A stretch of DNA of 11,399 bases from Nitrospira sp. UBA2083 (GCA_002331625.1 DCZN01000080.1:73582-84980), one strand, 5' to 3'. Numbered from the stretch's first letter, positions 1-7,855 are shown. Program-made: numbers and translations. Notes: generated from the letters alone by a model not told the origin.

Positions 1-846
1 CGGGCGGACGAGGCGGTGAAGGCCCGGCAGGCCGACATCGAACTGGCCCAACAATTGTTCAAATTGGCTAAAGACCGGAAGGCGGCGGGCATCGCAACGG
101 GACTCGATGTGACGAGAGAAGAGGTCCAGCTGGAAAACGATCGACAGCGCTTCCTGGTTGCTCAGAACGAGCAAGAGAGTGCGCGACTCAATCTGATTCG
201 TGCTCTCGGCATCGCGTTCGATGTGCGGTTGATACTGACCGATGAATTGAAATTCACCCCTTCCGCACCATTGCGTACTGAAGAAGCGTTGATAGCCGCG
301 CAGGAACAGCGTTTGGAGTTGAGAGCTCAAGAAACCCGCCAGAGACTGGCGGCGCTCAGTCTCAGCTCCGTCACCAGTGAGCGGATACCGTCGCTTTCGT
401 TGAACGGTGACTATGGTTGGATCGGGTTGAAGCCGGAGGATGCGTTGGCCACCCGTTCGATCGGACTGACCTTTTCCATCCCGATCTTCGACGGAGGCCA
501 GCGAGAAGGCCGGATCTCTGAATCCCGTAGCCGAGTCAGACAGGAATCGATTCGCATGAAGGACGTGTCCGATCAAGTGACGTTGGAGGTGCGGAACGCC
601 CTGCTCACGCTGGAGTCGTCCACACAACAAGTTGCCGTCGCCGAGAAGGGGATGGAGTTGGCGCTCAAAGAGTTGACCTTTGCGCGTGACCGCTTTACGG
701 CTGGATTGACGACAAACATCGAAGTGACGAATGCTCAAACATCGGTGGCACGGGCACGAGACAATCAGATCGAAGCGCTGTTCCGGTTCAATGCCTCACG
801 CATCAATCTGGCTCGGGCTAAGGGGGAGATCGAGAAGTTCTTTTGA
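1..846 (+). CDS. TolC-family outer-membrane efflux protein, 5'-truncated by window edge
   Basis: The frame is open from base 1 and ends at TGA 844-846, giving 281 codons of the C-terminal part; the true start lies upstream of the window. The protein is long amphipathic helices rich in Ala, Leu, Glu, Arg and Gln, with a TolC-like second repeat: a central stretch with SLNGDYGWIG and LTFSIPIFDGGQREGRI (the beta-strand and IP(I/L)FDGG motif common in OEP-family proteins), then a helical hairpin ending in AGLTTNIEVTNAQTSVARARDN. In the family these proteins form a trimeric outer-membrane beta-barrel with a periplasmic helical tunnel. It lies 15 bases before the adaptor gene, so it is probably the exit duct of the ABC exporter encoded downstream. 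The family call is firm; the substrate is unknown. Confidence 0.93.
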   Translation, partial: RADEAVKARQADIELAQQLFKLAKDRKAAGIATGLDVTREEVQLENDRQRFLVAQNEQESARLNLIRALGIAFDVRLILTDELKFTPSAPLRTEEALIAAQEQRLELRAQETRQRLAALSLSSVTSERIPSLSLNGDYGWIGLKPEDALATRSIGLTFSIPIFDGGQREGRISESRSRVRQESIRMKDVSDQVTLEVRNALLTLESSTQQVAVAEKGMELALKELTFARDRFTAGLTTNIEVTNAQTSVARARDNQIEALFRFNASRINLARAKGEIEKFF

Positions 847-861
847 GCTGAGACACGATCG

Positions 862-1971
862 ATGACGACGACACGAAACCAGATCATGCTTGGCGCGCTT
901 GTTCTAGCCATCGGAGGCGGCGGCTATGTGGCGCTCGACCGGTGGGTTCTGAACCACGGATTGCCGGACGGCTTGATCCAGGCGAACGGCCGGATCGAGG
1001 GCGATCATGTAACCGTGGCGAGCAAATTTCCTGGTCGTATCAAAGAACTGCTCGTGCGGGAGGGAGCGACGGTGACGGTTGGCCAGGTGGTGATCAGACT
1101 TGATGATGTTCAGAGGAGAGCCAAAGTCGATCAGGCGAAGCACGCGGCAGAGGCCCTCGAGGCTCAGGTGCAGGCAGCTCATATGAACCTGGCCGTCCTC
1201 AACCTGGATGTACCACTCGCGATCGAACGGGCGGATGCGCAAGTCGCGCGCGCCAGAGCCATGCTCGATAGGGCTGTCGAGGTCGAGAAAGAGGCACGGA
1301 GCGACGCACAGAGGTTCCAGGAATTGGCGGCCAAAGATGAAGCGTCTCTGCAGCAGCGGGATCAGGCTGAGATGAAATGGCAAGTAGCAAAAAAGGATAT
1401 CTCGGCAGCCAGGTCCGGTCTAGCTCAGGCGGAAAAGGAGCTGAGCCAAGCCGAATTGGGGTGGAAACGTATTCGCGCCAAGGAATCTGAGGTGGCGGCC
1501 TTGGAACGTCAGCGCGACCAGGCCTATGCAGTCCTCGATGAAGCTGAGAGCGTGCTGAAGGATTTCACGATCACGGCTCCCACGAACGGGACAGTGACCA
1601 CACGCATGGTCGATGTGGGGGAAGTGATCGTAGACGGCACCCCGCTCCTCGAACTGGTCGATCTGGATCATCTCTATCTCAAGGTCTATGTGCCGGAAGT
1701 GCGGATCGGAAAATTGCGGCTCGATCTACCGGCCCGCATCTTCACCGATGCCTTTCCGGAGCAACCGTTCGACGCGACAGTGCGCTATATCGCGTCCAAG
1801 GCGGAGTTCACGCCGAAGGAAGTCCAGACGCCTGACGAGCGAGTGAAACTGATCTATGCCGTGAAACTCTATTTGAAAGAGAACCCGGATCATCGGCTGA
1901 CGCCGGGATTACCGGCTGATGCGGTTATTCGGTGGAAAGAGGATGTCGCCTGGGCGAAGCCACGTTCGTAA
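862..1971 (+). CDS. HlyD/YbhG-type periplasmic adaptor (membrane fusion protein)
   Basis: 369 residues. An N-terminal membrane anchor (about residues 8-27, IMLGALVLAIGGGGYVAL) is followed by a split biotinyl-lipoyl domain (residues 42-82, with SKFPGRIKELLVREGATV, and again from residue 234, DFTITAPTNGTVTTRMVDVG). Between the halves is a long Ala/Glu/Arg/Gln-rich coiled coil of about 140 residues. A beta-barrel/membrane-proximal region follows (LYLKVYVPEVRIGKL onward). In this family the adaptor bridges an inner-membrane ABC pump to a TolC-type channel. The ATG at 862 gives the membrane anchor; the ribosome site before it is weak, and the gene may depend on the TolC gene 15 bases upstream. It most resembles YbhG/YhiI adaptors that partner double-NBD ATPases, which matches the downstream genes. 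Confidence 0.93.
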   Translation: MTTTRNQIMLGALVLAIGGGGYVALDRWVLNHGLPDGLIQANGRIEGDHVTVASKFPGRIKELLVREGATVTVGQVVIRLDDVQRRAKVDQAKHAAEALEAQVQAAHMNLAVLNLDVPLAIERADAQVARARAMLDRAVEVEKEARSDAQRFQELAAKDEASLQQRDQAEMKWQVAKKDISAARSGLAQAEKELSQAELGWKRIRAKESEVAALERQRDQAYAVLDEAESVLKDFTITAPTNGTVTTRMVDVGEVIVDGTPLLELVDLDHLYLKVYVPEVRIGKLRLDLPARIFTDAFPEQPFDATVRYIASKAEFTPKEVQTPDERVKLIYAVKLYLKENPDHRLTPGLPADAVIRWKEDVAWAKPRS

Positions 1972-2053
1972 TTGCCGGCGGTCTGTGTTCAGTGAATCCG
2001 AAATGCCGAAAGCCGAGGGCGGAGATGCAGTAAGGGGTACGGATGAGGGAGCT

Positions 2054-2641
2054 ATGACGTATTCGCTGCTCCGCTTTGGTCATTTGATCGGTCTTGTGCT
2101 CATCGGAGTCTTCGTGTCCGATCTGCGCTCCCGTCAAGTGCGTGATCTGAGGCTCTTTGCGGAAGCGATCCGCCATGTCGGCCTGTTCTATGACGGATTG
2201 GTTGTGCCTGGTGCCATCCTGCTCCTTCTCACCGGAGCCTGGCTGACCTGGATGGTCTGGGGTGGCTGGAATTTCCTCAACATTCCCTGGTTGGCAGGGA
2301 TGATCGGGTTGTTCGCATTCGAGTTTGTCGAGGGGAATACTGTCACCCGCCTCTATTTCATGAGAGTGCGCCGGCTCACGAAAGTCTCGTTGGAGCAAGG
2401 AGGAGTGACGCCGGAGTTGGAGCGAGCCAGACACCAACACCTCCCAACATTCACTCATTTTCTCGATATCCCCATTTTATTGGTCATCGTCTCTTTGGGA
2501 GCGCTGAGGCCCGATACCTGGAGCCAATTTGCAGTTGGCACAGGGCTGGCTGTCGTGACGGCCACATTGCTGACCGTCACACTTCCACGACTCTATCCAT
2601 GGGTTCCTCCTGTGCTGGCGTCACAGCGAAAGGCAATATGA
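2054..2641 (+). CDS. DUF2269-type small integral membrane protein
   Basis: 195 residues from ATG 2054, chosen because GAGGGA lies just upstream and the protein then begins directly with a membrane helix. An in-frame ATG at 2002 would add a 17-residue polar extension and seems less likely. About five hydrophobic segments are visible: 5-22, 48-70, 75-95, 135-151 and 158-178. Histidines sit in or next to helices (H10, H41, H135), and a charged loop covers 103-128. I recognise the pattern as the DUF2269 family of predicted integral membrane proteins, whose function is not established. The gene starts 82 bases after the adaptor stop, and its TGA overlaps the ATG of the ABC ATPase (ATGA at 2638-2641), so translation is probably coupled to the exporter. 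It could be an accessory subunit or an unrelated rider in the operon. Confidence 0.8.
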   Translation: MTYSLLRFGHLIGLVLIGVFVSDLRSRQVRDLRLFAEAIRHVGLFYDGLVVPGAILLLLTGAWLTWMVWGGWNFLNIPWLAGMIGLFAFEFVEGNTVTRLYFMRVRRLTKVSLEQGGVTPELERARHQHLPTFTHFLDIPILLVIVSLGALRPDTWSQFAVGTGLAVVTATLLTVTLPRLYPWVPPVLASQRKAI

Positions 2642-4638
2642 CCACGACTGCCAGATACGACAATGGAGAGGCGGCATCGGTCGTTCTAGAACAGCCTATT
2701 GTTCGGGTGTCCGGTTTCGTGAAGCGCTACAAGAAGCATGTGGCCGTACAAGGCGTTGATGTTGCAATTCGCAAAGGTGAGATCTATGGCTTGATCGGTC
2801 CGGATGGAGCCGGCAAGAGTAGCCTCATGAAGGCGATTGCCGGTGTGCTGACCTATGATGAAGGAACAGTAGAGGTCTTTGGAACAGTAGTTGATTCGGA
2901 ACGAGCTGCGGAGCGAGTGAAGCAGCGAATCGGATTCTTGCCGCAAGGACTTGGTCTGAATCTCTACCCCGATCTGTCGGTCGAAGAGAACATCGATTTT
3001 TTTGCGCGGCTTAGGTTGGTACCGGAGCAGGAGTTACTCGAACGAAAAGCAAGGCTTCTGGCCATGACTCGTCTTGAAAAGTTCCGCAATCGGGCGATGA
3101 AGAATCTGTCCGGCGGCATGAAGCAAAAGCTTGGGCTGATCTGCACGCTCATTCACGAACCGGAACTGGCGATCCTGGATGAACCAACCACCGGTGTAGA
3201 TCCCGTCTCGCGCCGGGATTTCTGGTCGATCCTGGCCGAGCTGCTGCAAGAGAAAGGGATGACTGCTCTGGTCTCTACGGCCTACATGGACGAGGCCGCC
3301 CGGTTTCACAGGCTCTCGTTCCTCTCGAATGGAAAGGTGCTGGTCTCTGGGACTCCTACGGAAGTCCAAGCACTAGTGCCCGGATCGATGGTGACCTTTG
3401 AAGCCAGTCCGCAGCTGGAGGCAATCACACGACTCAAGCAGACGTTCCAACAAGTCGAAGCGTTAGGTCCCAGGCTCCATGTGTTTACAAAAGACCTCGA
3501 CCCTGCTCAGGCCGTGCAGCACATCGAGGCAAGCCTCGGCGACATCAAGCCTGATCAGGTGCGGGTGGACGACCCCGAATTGGAGGATGTCTTCGTCTCC
3601 CTCCTGCTTCAACAGGCTGAGAACCGACAGGTATCGGCAATTCCCTCTGCAGCGAAACCGACGGACAATCACGGGCTCGCGATCGAGGCTCGCCAACTCG
3701 TGCGCGACTTCGGCCCGTTCCGGGCCGTCGATCATGTAAGCTTTCAAGTCAAGCAAGGTGAAATCTTCGGCCTGTTGGGCGCCAACGGAGCAGGCAAGAC
3801 CACCGTGATCAAAATGCTGAACGGCATCTTGCCGCCGACTGGCGGCGAAGGATGGGTGGCAGGGGCGGATATGAAGACCGCGGGCGGGACCATCAAGGAA
3901 CGGATCGGTTATATGTCGCAAGCCTTCTCCCTCTATCTCGATCTGACCGTCGTCGAAAACATTCGTCTGTTTGCGGGGATCTATGGACTGGACGGGAGAG
4001 CGACAGATCAGCGGCTGAATTGGGTCATGTCGATGGCCGGCTTGAAGGGATATGAATCGAACTTGACCGGCCGATTGCCGATGGGTGTTCGTCAGCGGTT
4101 GGCCCTCGGTTGCGCCCTCGTGCACCAGCCGCGAGTGTTGTTCCTCGATGAACCCACTTCCGGCGTCGATCCGATCGGCCGTCGGCATTTCTGGGACATC
4201 CTGTCGAAGCTGGCGCGAGAGGAAGGAGTCGCGATCCTTGTCACGACCCATTACATGAGCGAAGCCGAACACTGCGACCAGCTTGCCCTCATGTATGCGG
4301 GCCGGATCGTGGCGGAAGGGTCTCCGGGCGACATGAAGCAGGGCGTGGAGAAAGAGGCCGGCCATCTCTTCGAAGTCGTCGCCGATGACCCAGGCAAGGC
4401 TCTGTTGGAATTACGACGGGCGGGCTTTGCCGGGGCTGCCCTCTATGGGACGCGGATCCATCTCTTTTGTCGAGACCCGGTACGTGACAAAGACTGTGCG
4501 TGTGGGGTGCTGGAGTCCAGCGGTGTGAAAGTTCGATCAGCCAGTATGCGGCCTCTAAGCTTGGAAGACGTGTTCGTGTACAAAGTCATGGCCTTGGAGC
4601 GGCAGGACCGAGCGACGACACAAGAGGCGGCAGCGTGA
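2638..4638 (+). CDS. Double-NBD ABC exporter ATPase, YbhF/RbbA type
   Basis: 666 residues from the ATG in the ATGA overlap with the preceding gene; AAAGG lies just upstream. It contains two complete nucleotide-binding domains. NBD1: Walker A GPDGAGKS (54-61, K60), signature LSGGM (157-161), Walker B with D181/E182, and STAYMDEA, where the usual H-loop histidine is A215. NBD2: Walker A GANGAGKT (381-388, K387), degenerate signature LPMGV (480-484), Walker B with D504/E505, and a normal H-loop histidine H538 in TTHYMSEAE. Each half ends in a LEDVFV motif typical of ABC-2 drug/polysaccharide-export ATPases. In a head-to-tail dimer, A215 and LPMG fall in the same composite site, leaving one canonical and one degenerate ATP site. 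It powers the two permeases that follow in the cytoplasm. Confidence 0.93.
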   Translation: MTTTARYDNGEAASVVLEQPIVRVSGFVKRYKKHVAVQGVDVAIRKGEIYGLIGPDGAGKSSLMKAIAGVLTYDEGTVEVFGTVVDSERAAERVKQRIGFLPQGLGLNLYPDLSVEENIDFFARLRLVPEQELLERKARLLAMTRLEKFRNRAMKNLSGGMKQKLGLICTLIHEPELAILDEPTTGVDPVSRRDFWSILAELLQEKGMTALVSTAYMDEAARFHRLSFLSNGKVLVSGTPTEVQALVPGSMVTFEASPQLEAITRLKQTFQQVEALGPRLHVFTKDLDPAQAVQHIEASLGDIKPDQVRVDDPELEDVFVSLLLQQAENRQVSAIPSAAKPTDNHGLAIEARQLVRDFGPFRAVDHVSFQVKQGEIFGLLGANGAGKTTVIKMLNGILPPTGGEGWVAGADMKTAGGTIKERIGYMSQAFSLYLDLTVVENIRLFAGIYGLDGRATDQRLNWVMSMAGLKGYESNLTGRLPMGVRQRLALGCALVHQPRVLFLDEPTSGVDPIGRRHFWDILSKLAREEGVAILVTTHYMSEAEHCDQLALMYAGRIVAEGSPGDMKQGVEKEAGHLFEVVADDPGKALLELRRAGFAGAALYGTRIHLFCRDPVRDKDCACGVLESSGVKVRSASMRPLSLEDVFVYKVMALERQDRATTQEAAA

Positions 4639-5786
4639 ATCTCCGGCGCATCGCAGCGGTGGCCTCAAAAGAATGGCGCGAGACCGTTAGAGACCGGATG
4701 TTCTTCTTGCTGGCCTTTTTGCTGCCGATTCTCTGGATGCTCGTCTTCGGCTACGGTCTGGTGCTCGACGTTGAGAACATCCCTTATGCAGCCTTGGACC
4801 GGGATCAGAGCGCGCTCAGCCGCGACTATCTGTATCGCTTTCAGCAGTCGCGGTATTTTGATTTCAAAGGAGCATTGACGGACGAACGGGAGGCTGACCC
4901 GCTGCTCGCCTCAGGGCGCATCCGGGCCGCGATCATCATTCCCGAGAAATTTCAGGAACGGCTGAACGCCGGACAGACGGTCGGAGTTCAAACGCTGATC
5001 GACGGAATATTCCCGCTCCGGACGGACATTACGAAAGGCTATGTGATTGCCATCAACAGCGCCTTCAATGAAGAGCGGCTCGTCGACTACATCTCCCGCC
5101 GGATCGGAATTTCCCGTACACAGGCCGAGTACCGGGCGCAGCCTATTAAGCTCGAGGTGCGTTATCTCTACAACGAAGAGGTTCGGAGCAGTTGGTCCAT
5201 AGTGCCCGCGCTCGTGATGTTTACCTTGATGCTGTCGTGTCCCTTGCTGACCGCGCTGGGGATCGTCAGAGAGAAAGAGACCGGCTCCATCTACAACATT
5301 TACAGCTCGACGGTGACCAAGATCGAATTTCTCTTCGGCAAGCTGCTTCCTTATGTGCTGATTTCCTCGATGAATGCCGTGGTCCTCTGGATCATGGCGA
5401 CCCTATGGTTCGGCGTACCGTTCAAAGGCAACCTCCTGTTCTTTCTCGTGGCCTCGTTGGTGTTCGTGCTCAGCAGCACCGGCGTCGGCTTGCTCGTGTC
5501 GCTGCTGGTCCGTACGCAGATCGCCGCCCTGCTCATCACGATCATTATCGCGATGGTTCCGACCATCCTGTTCTCCGGGCTCATCGTCCCGGTCTCCTCC
5601 CTGAGCCCAGGCTCCCAGTTCCAGGCCCACCTGTTTCCAGGCATGTACTACACCAACATCGTGCGCGGGACCTTTCTGAAGGGCATAGGGCTCGAGGTGT
5701 TATGGACGGACGTCCTCGCCCTGGCACTGTACGCCGTCATCCTGCGACTCGTGGGGTACCGACTTTTTACGAAGAGGCCTCGATGA
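4635..5786 (+). CDS. ABC-2 type permease, first subunit (YbhS/YhhJ-like)
   Basis: 383 residues from GTG 4635, inside the ATPase stop (GTGA, 4635-4638), with GAGG a few bases upstream. The frame is open further 5' but that part lies entirely inside the ATPase gene and is not protein-like. Layout: cytoplasmic amphipathic start with SKEWRETVRDRMFF, TM1 at about 22-45, a large extracytoplasmic domain to about residue 185 (AALDRDQSALSRDYLYRF, RAAIIIPEKFQERL), then about five TM segments. The conserved ABC-2 motif VREKETGS is at 211-218, after the second TM. The family forms the inner-membrane half-channel. It overlaps the next permease by 4 bases, so a heterodimer is likely. Family assignment is firm. 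Confidence 0.92.
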   Translation: MNLRRIAAVASKEWRETVRDRMFFLLAFLLPILWMLVFGYGLVLDVENIPYAALDRDQSALSRDYLYRFQQSRYFDFKGALTDEREADPLLASGRIRAAIIIPEKFQERLNAGQTVGVQTLIDGIFPLRTDITKGYVIAINSAFNEERLVDYISRRIGISRTQAEYRAQPIKLEVRYLYNEEVRSSWSIVPALVMFTLMLSCPLLTALGIVREKETGSIYNIYSSTVTKIEFLFGKLLPYVLISSMNAVVLWIMATLWFGVPFKGNLLFFLVASLVFVLSSTGVGLLVSLLVRTQIAALLITIIIAMVPTILFSGLIVPVSSLSPGSQFQAHLFPGMYYTNIVRGTFLKGIGLEVLWTDVLALALYAVILRLVGYRLFTKRPR

Positions 5787-6958
5787 TGAACGCTGTGTCA
5801 GGACTCGGTTCGCAACGCGCCGTCATTTGGTGGCATCGGTTGGTGGTCATGACCCGAAAGGAGATGCTGCAGTTGTTTCGCGACGTCCCGATCGTCGCCT
5901 TTCTCGTCTACTCCTTCACCCTGGCGATCTACATCACAGGTAACGGGATCCGATCACAACTGCATGATGCCAGCCTGCTGGTTCATGATGCCGATCACAG
6001 CGTCTCTTCGCGTGAGCTCATTCATCGGTTCCAGGCTCCTTTCTTCCGGCTGAACGGCGAGGTCGCCGATTCACGGGAAGGTCTTCGCCGGCTGGATCGG
6101 GGGACCGCCGTCGCGCTCCTGGAGATTCCTCCCCGGTTTCACGAGCAACTCGTGACGGGCGAACCCACGGCCGTGCAACTGCTGGTGGACACGACCAACT
6201 CAGCAAACGGGCTTTCTGCCGCGAGCTATGCAGCCCGGATTGTTGCACGATTCGGGCAGGAAACTGTGCTCAATAGGGTCGGGAGAGCTGAGGAATCGTC
6301 AGATGGCCTGCCTCTCATCCTGAGCGAGCACCGAGTGTGGTACAACCCCGACCAGAATGAGGCCTGGTTCGAGTGCATCTCACACCTCCTCCGTCAGATT
6401 ACGATCTTCGCGCTTCTGCTTCCTGCAGCAGCCCTGGTGCGGGAAAAAGAGCGAGGCACGGTGGAGCAACTCTTAGTCTCGCCGTTGACGCCGTTTCAGA
6501 TCATGATTTCCAAGGTTCTTGCGATGACGGTGGTGATTCTCGGCGCTACGGCGGTCGGCCTGTTCGGAATCATGCAACCGGTGTTTGGGGTGCCGATTAA
6601 AGGAAGCATCTGGTTATTTTTTACCCTTACGGCTCTATTCGTCGTCACCACTGCCTGTATGGGGTTGGCTGCCGCGACGCTTGCGAGAAATCAAGGACAG
6701 GTGGGGATGATGACGCTGCTGGTGGCCGCTCCAATGCTCATGCTGTCGGGTATCACGGCGCCGATGGAGGCCATGCCCGTATGGGTTCGCTATCTCATGG
6801 CGCTGTCTCCCTTGCGCTATTACATCGAAATTGCAAACGGCATTCTGTTGAAAGGTGCCGGCATGAACATTCTCTGGGATTCTGTGCTCGCGATGGTGGC
6901 GCTTGGAGCGGCATTGTTCGGCTTCGGCATGTGGCGGTTCCGGAGGCAGTTCGCCTAG
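5783..6958 (+). CDS. ABC-2 type permease, second subunit (YbhR-like)
   Basis: 391 residues from the first ATG of ATGATGA at 5783, overlapping the preceding stop by 4 bases; GAAGAGG lies about 8 bases upstream. A longer open frame exists 5' but it is the shadow of the first permease. Layout: MTRKEMLQLFRDVPIVAFLVYSF opens TM1 (about 33-50), followed by an extracytoplasmic domain (VHDADHSVSSRELIHRF, LEIPPRFHEQLVTGEP) and about five C-terminal TM helices. The VREKERGTVEQLLVSP motif starts at residue 219. PMLMLSGITAPMEAMPVWVR and LSPLRYYIEI are the usual late ABC-2 elements. It is the last gene of the export operon; no clear intrinsic terminator follows. Confidence 0.92.
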   Translation: MMNAVSGLGSQRAVIWWHRLVVMTRKEMLQLFRDVPIVAFLVYSFTLAIYITGNGIRSQLHDASLLVHDADHSVSSRELIHRFQAPFFRLNGEVADSREGLRRLDRGTAVALLEIPPRFHEQLVTGEPTAVQLLVDTTNSANGLSAASYAARIVARFGQETVLNRVGRAEESSDGLPLILSEHRVWYNPDQNEAWFECISHLLRQITIFALLLPAAALVREKERGTVEQLLVSPLTPFQIMISKVLAMTVVILGATAVGLFGIMQPVFGVPIKGSIWLFFTLTALFVVTTACMGLAAATLARNQGQVGMMTLLVAAPMLMLSGITAPMEAMPVWVRYLMALSPLRYYIEIANGILLKGAGMNILWDSVLAMVALGAALFGFGMWRFRRQFA

Positions 6959-7180
6959 GGAAAATACAGGGTGATGCCATGGACTGGCGGCAGGTGATCG
7001 ATACGGACCTGCTCAGTCCGGGTGATTTCCGTGAACCAGGACAGGACCAAGCCATTCCCTCCCCTTGAGATCGGATGAAGGCACGCTCCGTCGTGGTGTC
7101 GGTGCGATACCCTGCATGATGGAGCAACGTAGAGAGACGAACAGTGGCCTACCACCATCACTTTTCGTTTATCAGATTAC

Positions 7181-7290
7181 GCAGCATCGTATCACCCACC
7201 GAGCGCGGTGGGTGATCAGGATGGCACACGTTCATGTTCTGCAACGTCGCGTGGTCTGTGAAGAGTTTGGGTCCTGCAGCATCGTTTCAC
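7181..7290. repeat. Short direct repeat, two copies
   Basis: GCAGCATCGTATCAC at 7181-7195 recurs as GCAGCATCGTTTCAC at 7276-7290 (14 of 15 identical, 95 bases apart). The first copy runs into the left arm of the hairpin at 7191. The spacing of about nine helical turns would suit paired protein sites, but two short copies can also be chance or a remnant of local duplication. Confidence 0.35.
7191..7216. repeat. Perfect 11-bp inverted repeat with 4-base loop
   Basis: Left arm ATCACCCACCG (7191-7201), loop AGCG (7202-7205), right arm CGGTGGGTGAT (7206-7216). Every base pairs and the stem is GC-rich, so it would be a very stable RNA or DNA hairpin. Neither side has the T-run of an intrinsic terminator. 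Possible roles are an operator for a dimeric regulator, a transcript-stabilising hairpin after the efflux operon, or a solitary REP-like element. Confidence 0.75.
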
Positions 7291-7333
7291 AATCGGCTTG
7301 CCGTCGGGCTGATGGCTCAGCAGGAATGGTCCC

Positions 7334-7356
7334 AGTCCGCAACAGTGGTTGCGACT
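7334..7356. repeat. Inverted repeat / hairpin
   Basis: CGCAAC (7338-7343), loop AGTG, GTTGCG (7348-7353) form a perfect 6-bp stem. Outer bases AGT (7334-7336) and ACT (7354-7356) add three more pairs across a single bulged C (7337). No T-run follows. It lies about 120 bases after the larger hairpin in the same gene-poor tract. Confidence 0.55.
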
Positions 7357-7532
7357 AGATTGTCCTGATAGTCCACAGCAATGCAGTTGTCCGGCTAGCC
7401 ACGACGCGGCTTCTCTTCATAAACAACTAACCGGCGCTCTCTTTCTGAGGATCTCGTCTCCGATGTGGCGTGGTACGCAACCTGCTCTATGAGTCATCCG
7501 CAAGGTTCACCCGTATTTCAGAGGGAGGGGCT

Positions 7533-7613
7533 ATGCTGCCAAATCCCACGATTGATCGTGAAGCCCTCGAAATCGTCGGCTATTCACAGGGCGCGGTCGT
7601 CAGGCCGCTGTGA
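7533..7613 (+). CDS. Possible 26-residue small protein or leader peptide
   Basis: ATG 7533 follows a strong purine-rich ribosome site (GAGGGAGGGG, 7521-7530) and opens 26 codons ending in TGA 7611. The peptide starts MLPNPTIDREALEIVGYSQG and ends AVVRPL, with a mix of residues that looks like coding sequence. It ends 29 bases before the next gene, which has its own strong ribosome site, so the two could share a transcript. I recognise no family. It could be a genuine small protein, a leader peptide, or the remnant of a longer gene; a chance ORF behind a purine-rich run cannot be excluded. Confidence 0.4.
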   Translation: MLPNPTIDREALEIVGYSQGAVVRPL

Positions 7614-7642
7614 AATCCGAACAAAAGTAAGGAGGGGTATCG

Positions 7643-7855
7643 ATGACCATGGACCTCCCTATCAATCAAGCCCGAATAGAGCAGGTCCTATCTGCGCTCC
7701 AGCGACAGGGTACTCGTTGCAAAGTGGAAGAGGTCGCAGGGTTCTGTCCGGAGCTGACCAAAGATGAAGTCTTTCTGGTGATCGACTACCTCACCAAGAC
7801 CGGTCAGGTGTGCCTGACATTGGATGCCAACCGGACATACTGGGTCAAGGCGTGA
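7643..7855 (+). CDS. Small winged-helix-like protein, copy A
   Basis: 70 residues. The start is set by a strong Shine-Dalgarno (AAGGAGGGG, 7629-7637) 5 bases before ATG 7643; a second ATG lies two codons later. The sequence reads as helix 1 (RIEQVLSALQRQG), helix 2 (KVEEVAGFCPELT), helix 3 (KDEVFLVIDYLTKTG), then a two-strand hairpin (QVCLTLDANRTYWVKA). This is the order of a winged helix-turn-helix, so DNA binding is possible, but that is inference from pattern only. Cysteines are at 26, 35 and 57. A paralogue with about half of its residues identical (35 of 68, counted by eye) lies at 10572-10778, on the other side of the kinase/regulator pair. No named family is recognised with certainty. 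Confidence 0.8.
   Translation: MTMDLPINQARIEQVLSALQRQGTRCKVEEVAGFCPELTKDEVFLVIDYLTKTGQVCLTLDANRTYWVKA

Larger units (their letters stand above)
6959..7532. other. Gene-poor intergenic tract with hairpins
   Basis: These 574 bases follow the export operon. Open frames exist on both strands but none has a convincing start or recognisable protein. The tract holds a perfect 11-bp hairpin (7191-7216), a second hairpin (7334-7356) and a near-identical 15-base direct repeat. A 5-bp inverted repeat CGGAC/GTCCG (7004-7020) lies about 45 bases after the permease stop but has no T-run, so I do not call it a terminator. No convincing promoter pair was found by eye. It may be a remnant of lost genes, or carry a structured RNA or binding sites. 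Confidence 0.6.

Noticed and set aside
3463..4365. 300-codon minus-strand open frame inside the ABC ATPase
   Set aside because: A shadow of a strongly supported gene; Arg/His/Gln-rich composition typical of antisense frames in GC-rich DNA.
5192..5782. 197-codon upstream extension of the second permease
   Set aside because: It lies wholly inside the first permease gene and reads as Arg/Pro/His-rich shadow; ATG 5783 with GAGG and a 4-base overlap is the better start.
7004..7020. 5-bp inverted repeat as terminator of the efflux operon
   Set aside because: Stem too short and no T-run follows.
6955..7161. Minus-strand frame ending in a protein-like stretch (TEITRTEQVRIDHLPPVHGI)
   Set aside because: The end reads somewhat like protein, but there is no ribosome site, the N-terminal half is Cys/His/Ser-rich chance-like sequence and no family is recognised. 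It could be a gene remnant but cannot be supported.
7065..7358. Plus-strand 97-codon open frame in the gene-poor tract
   Set aside because: No Shine-Dalgarno, chance-like composition, and it runs through both arms of the perfect hairpin.
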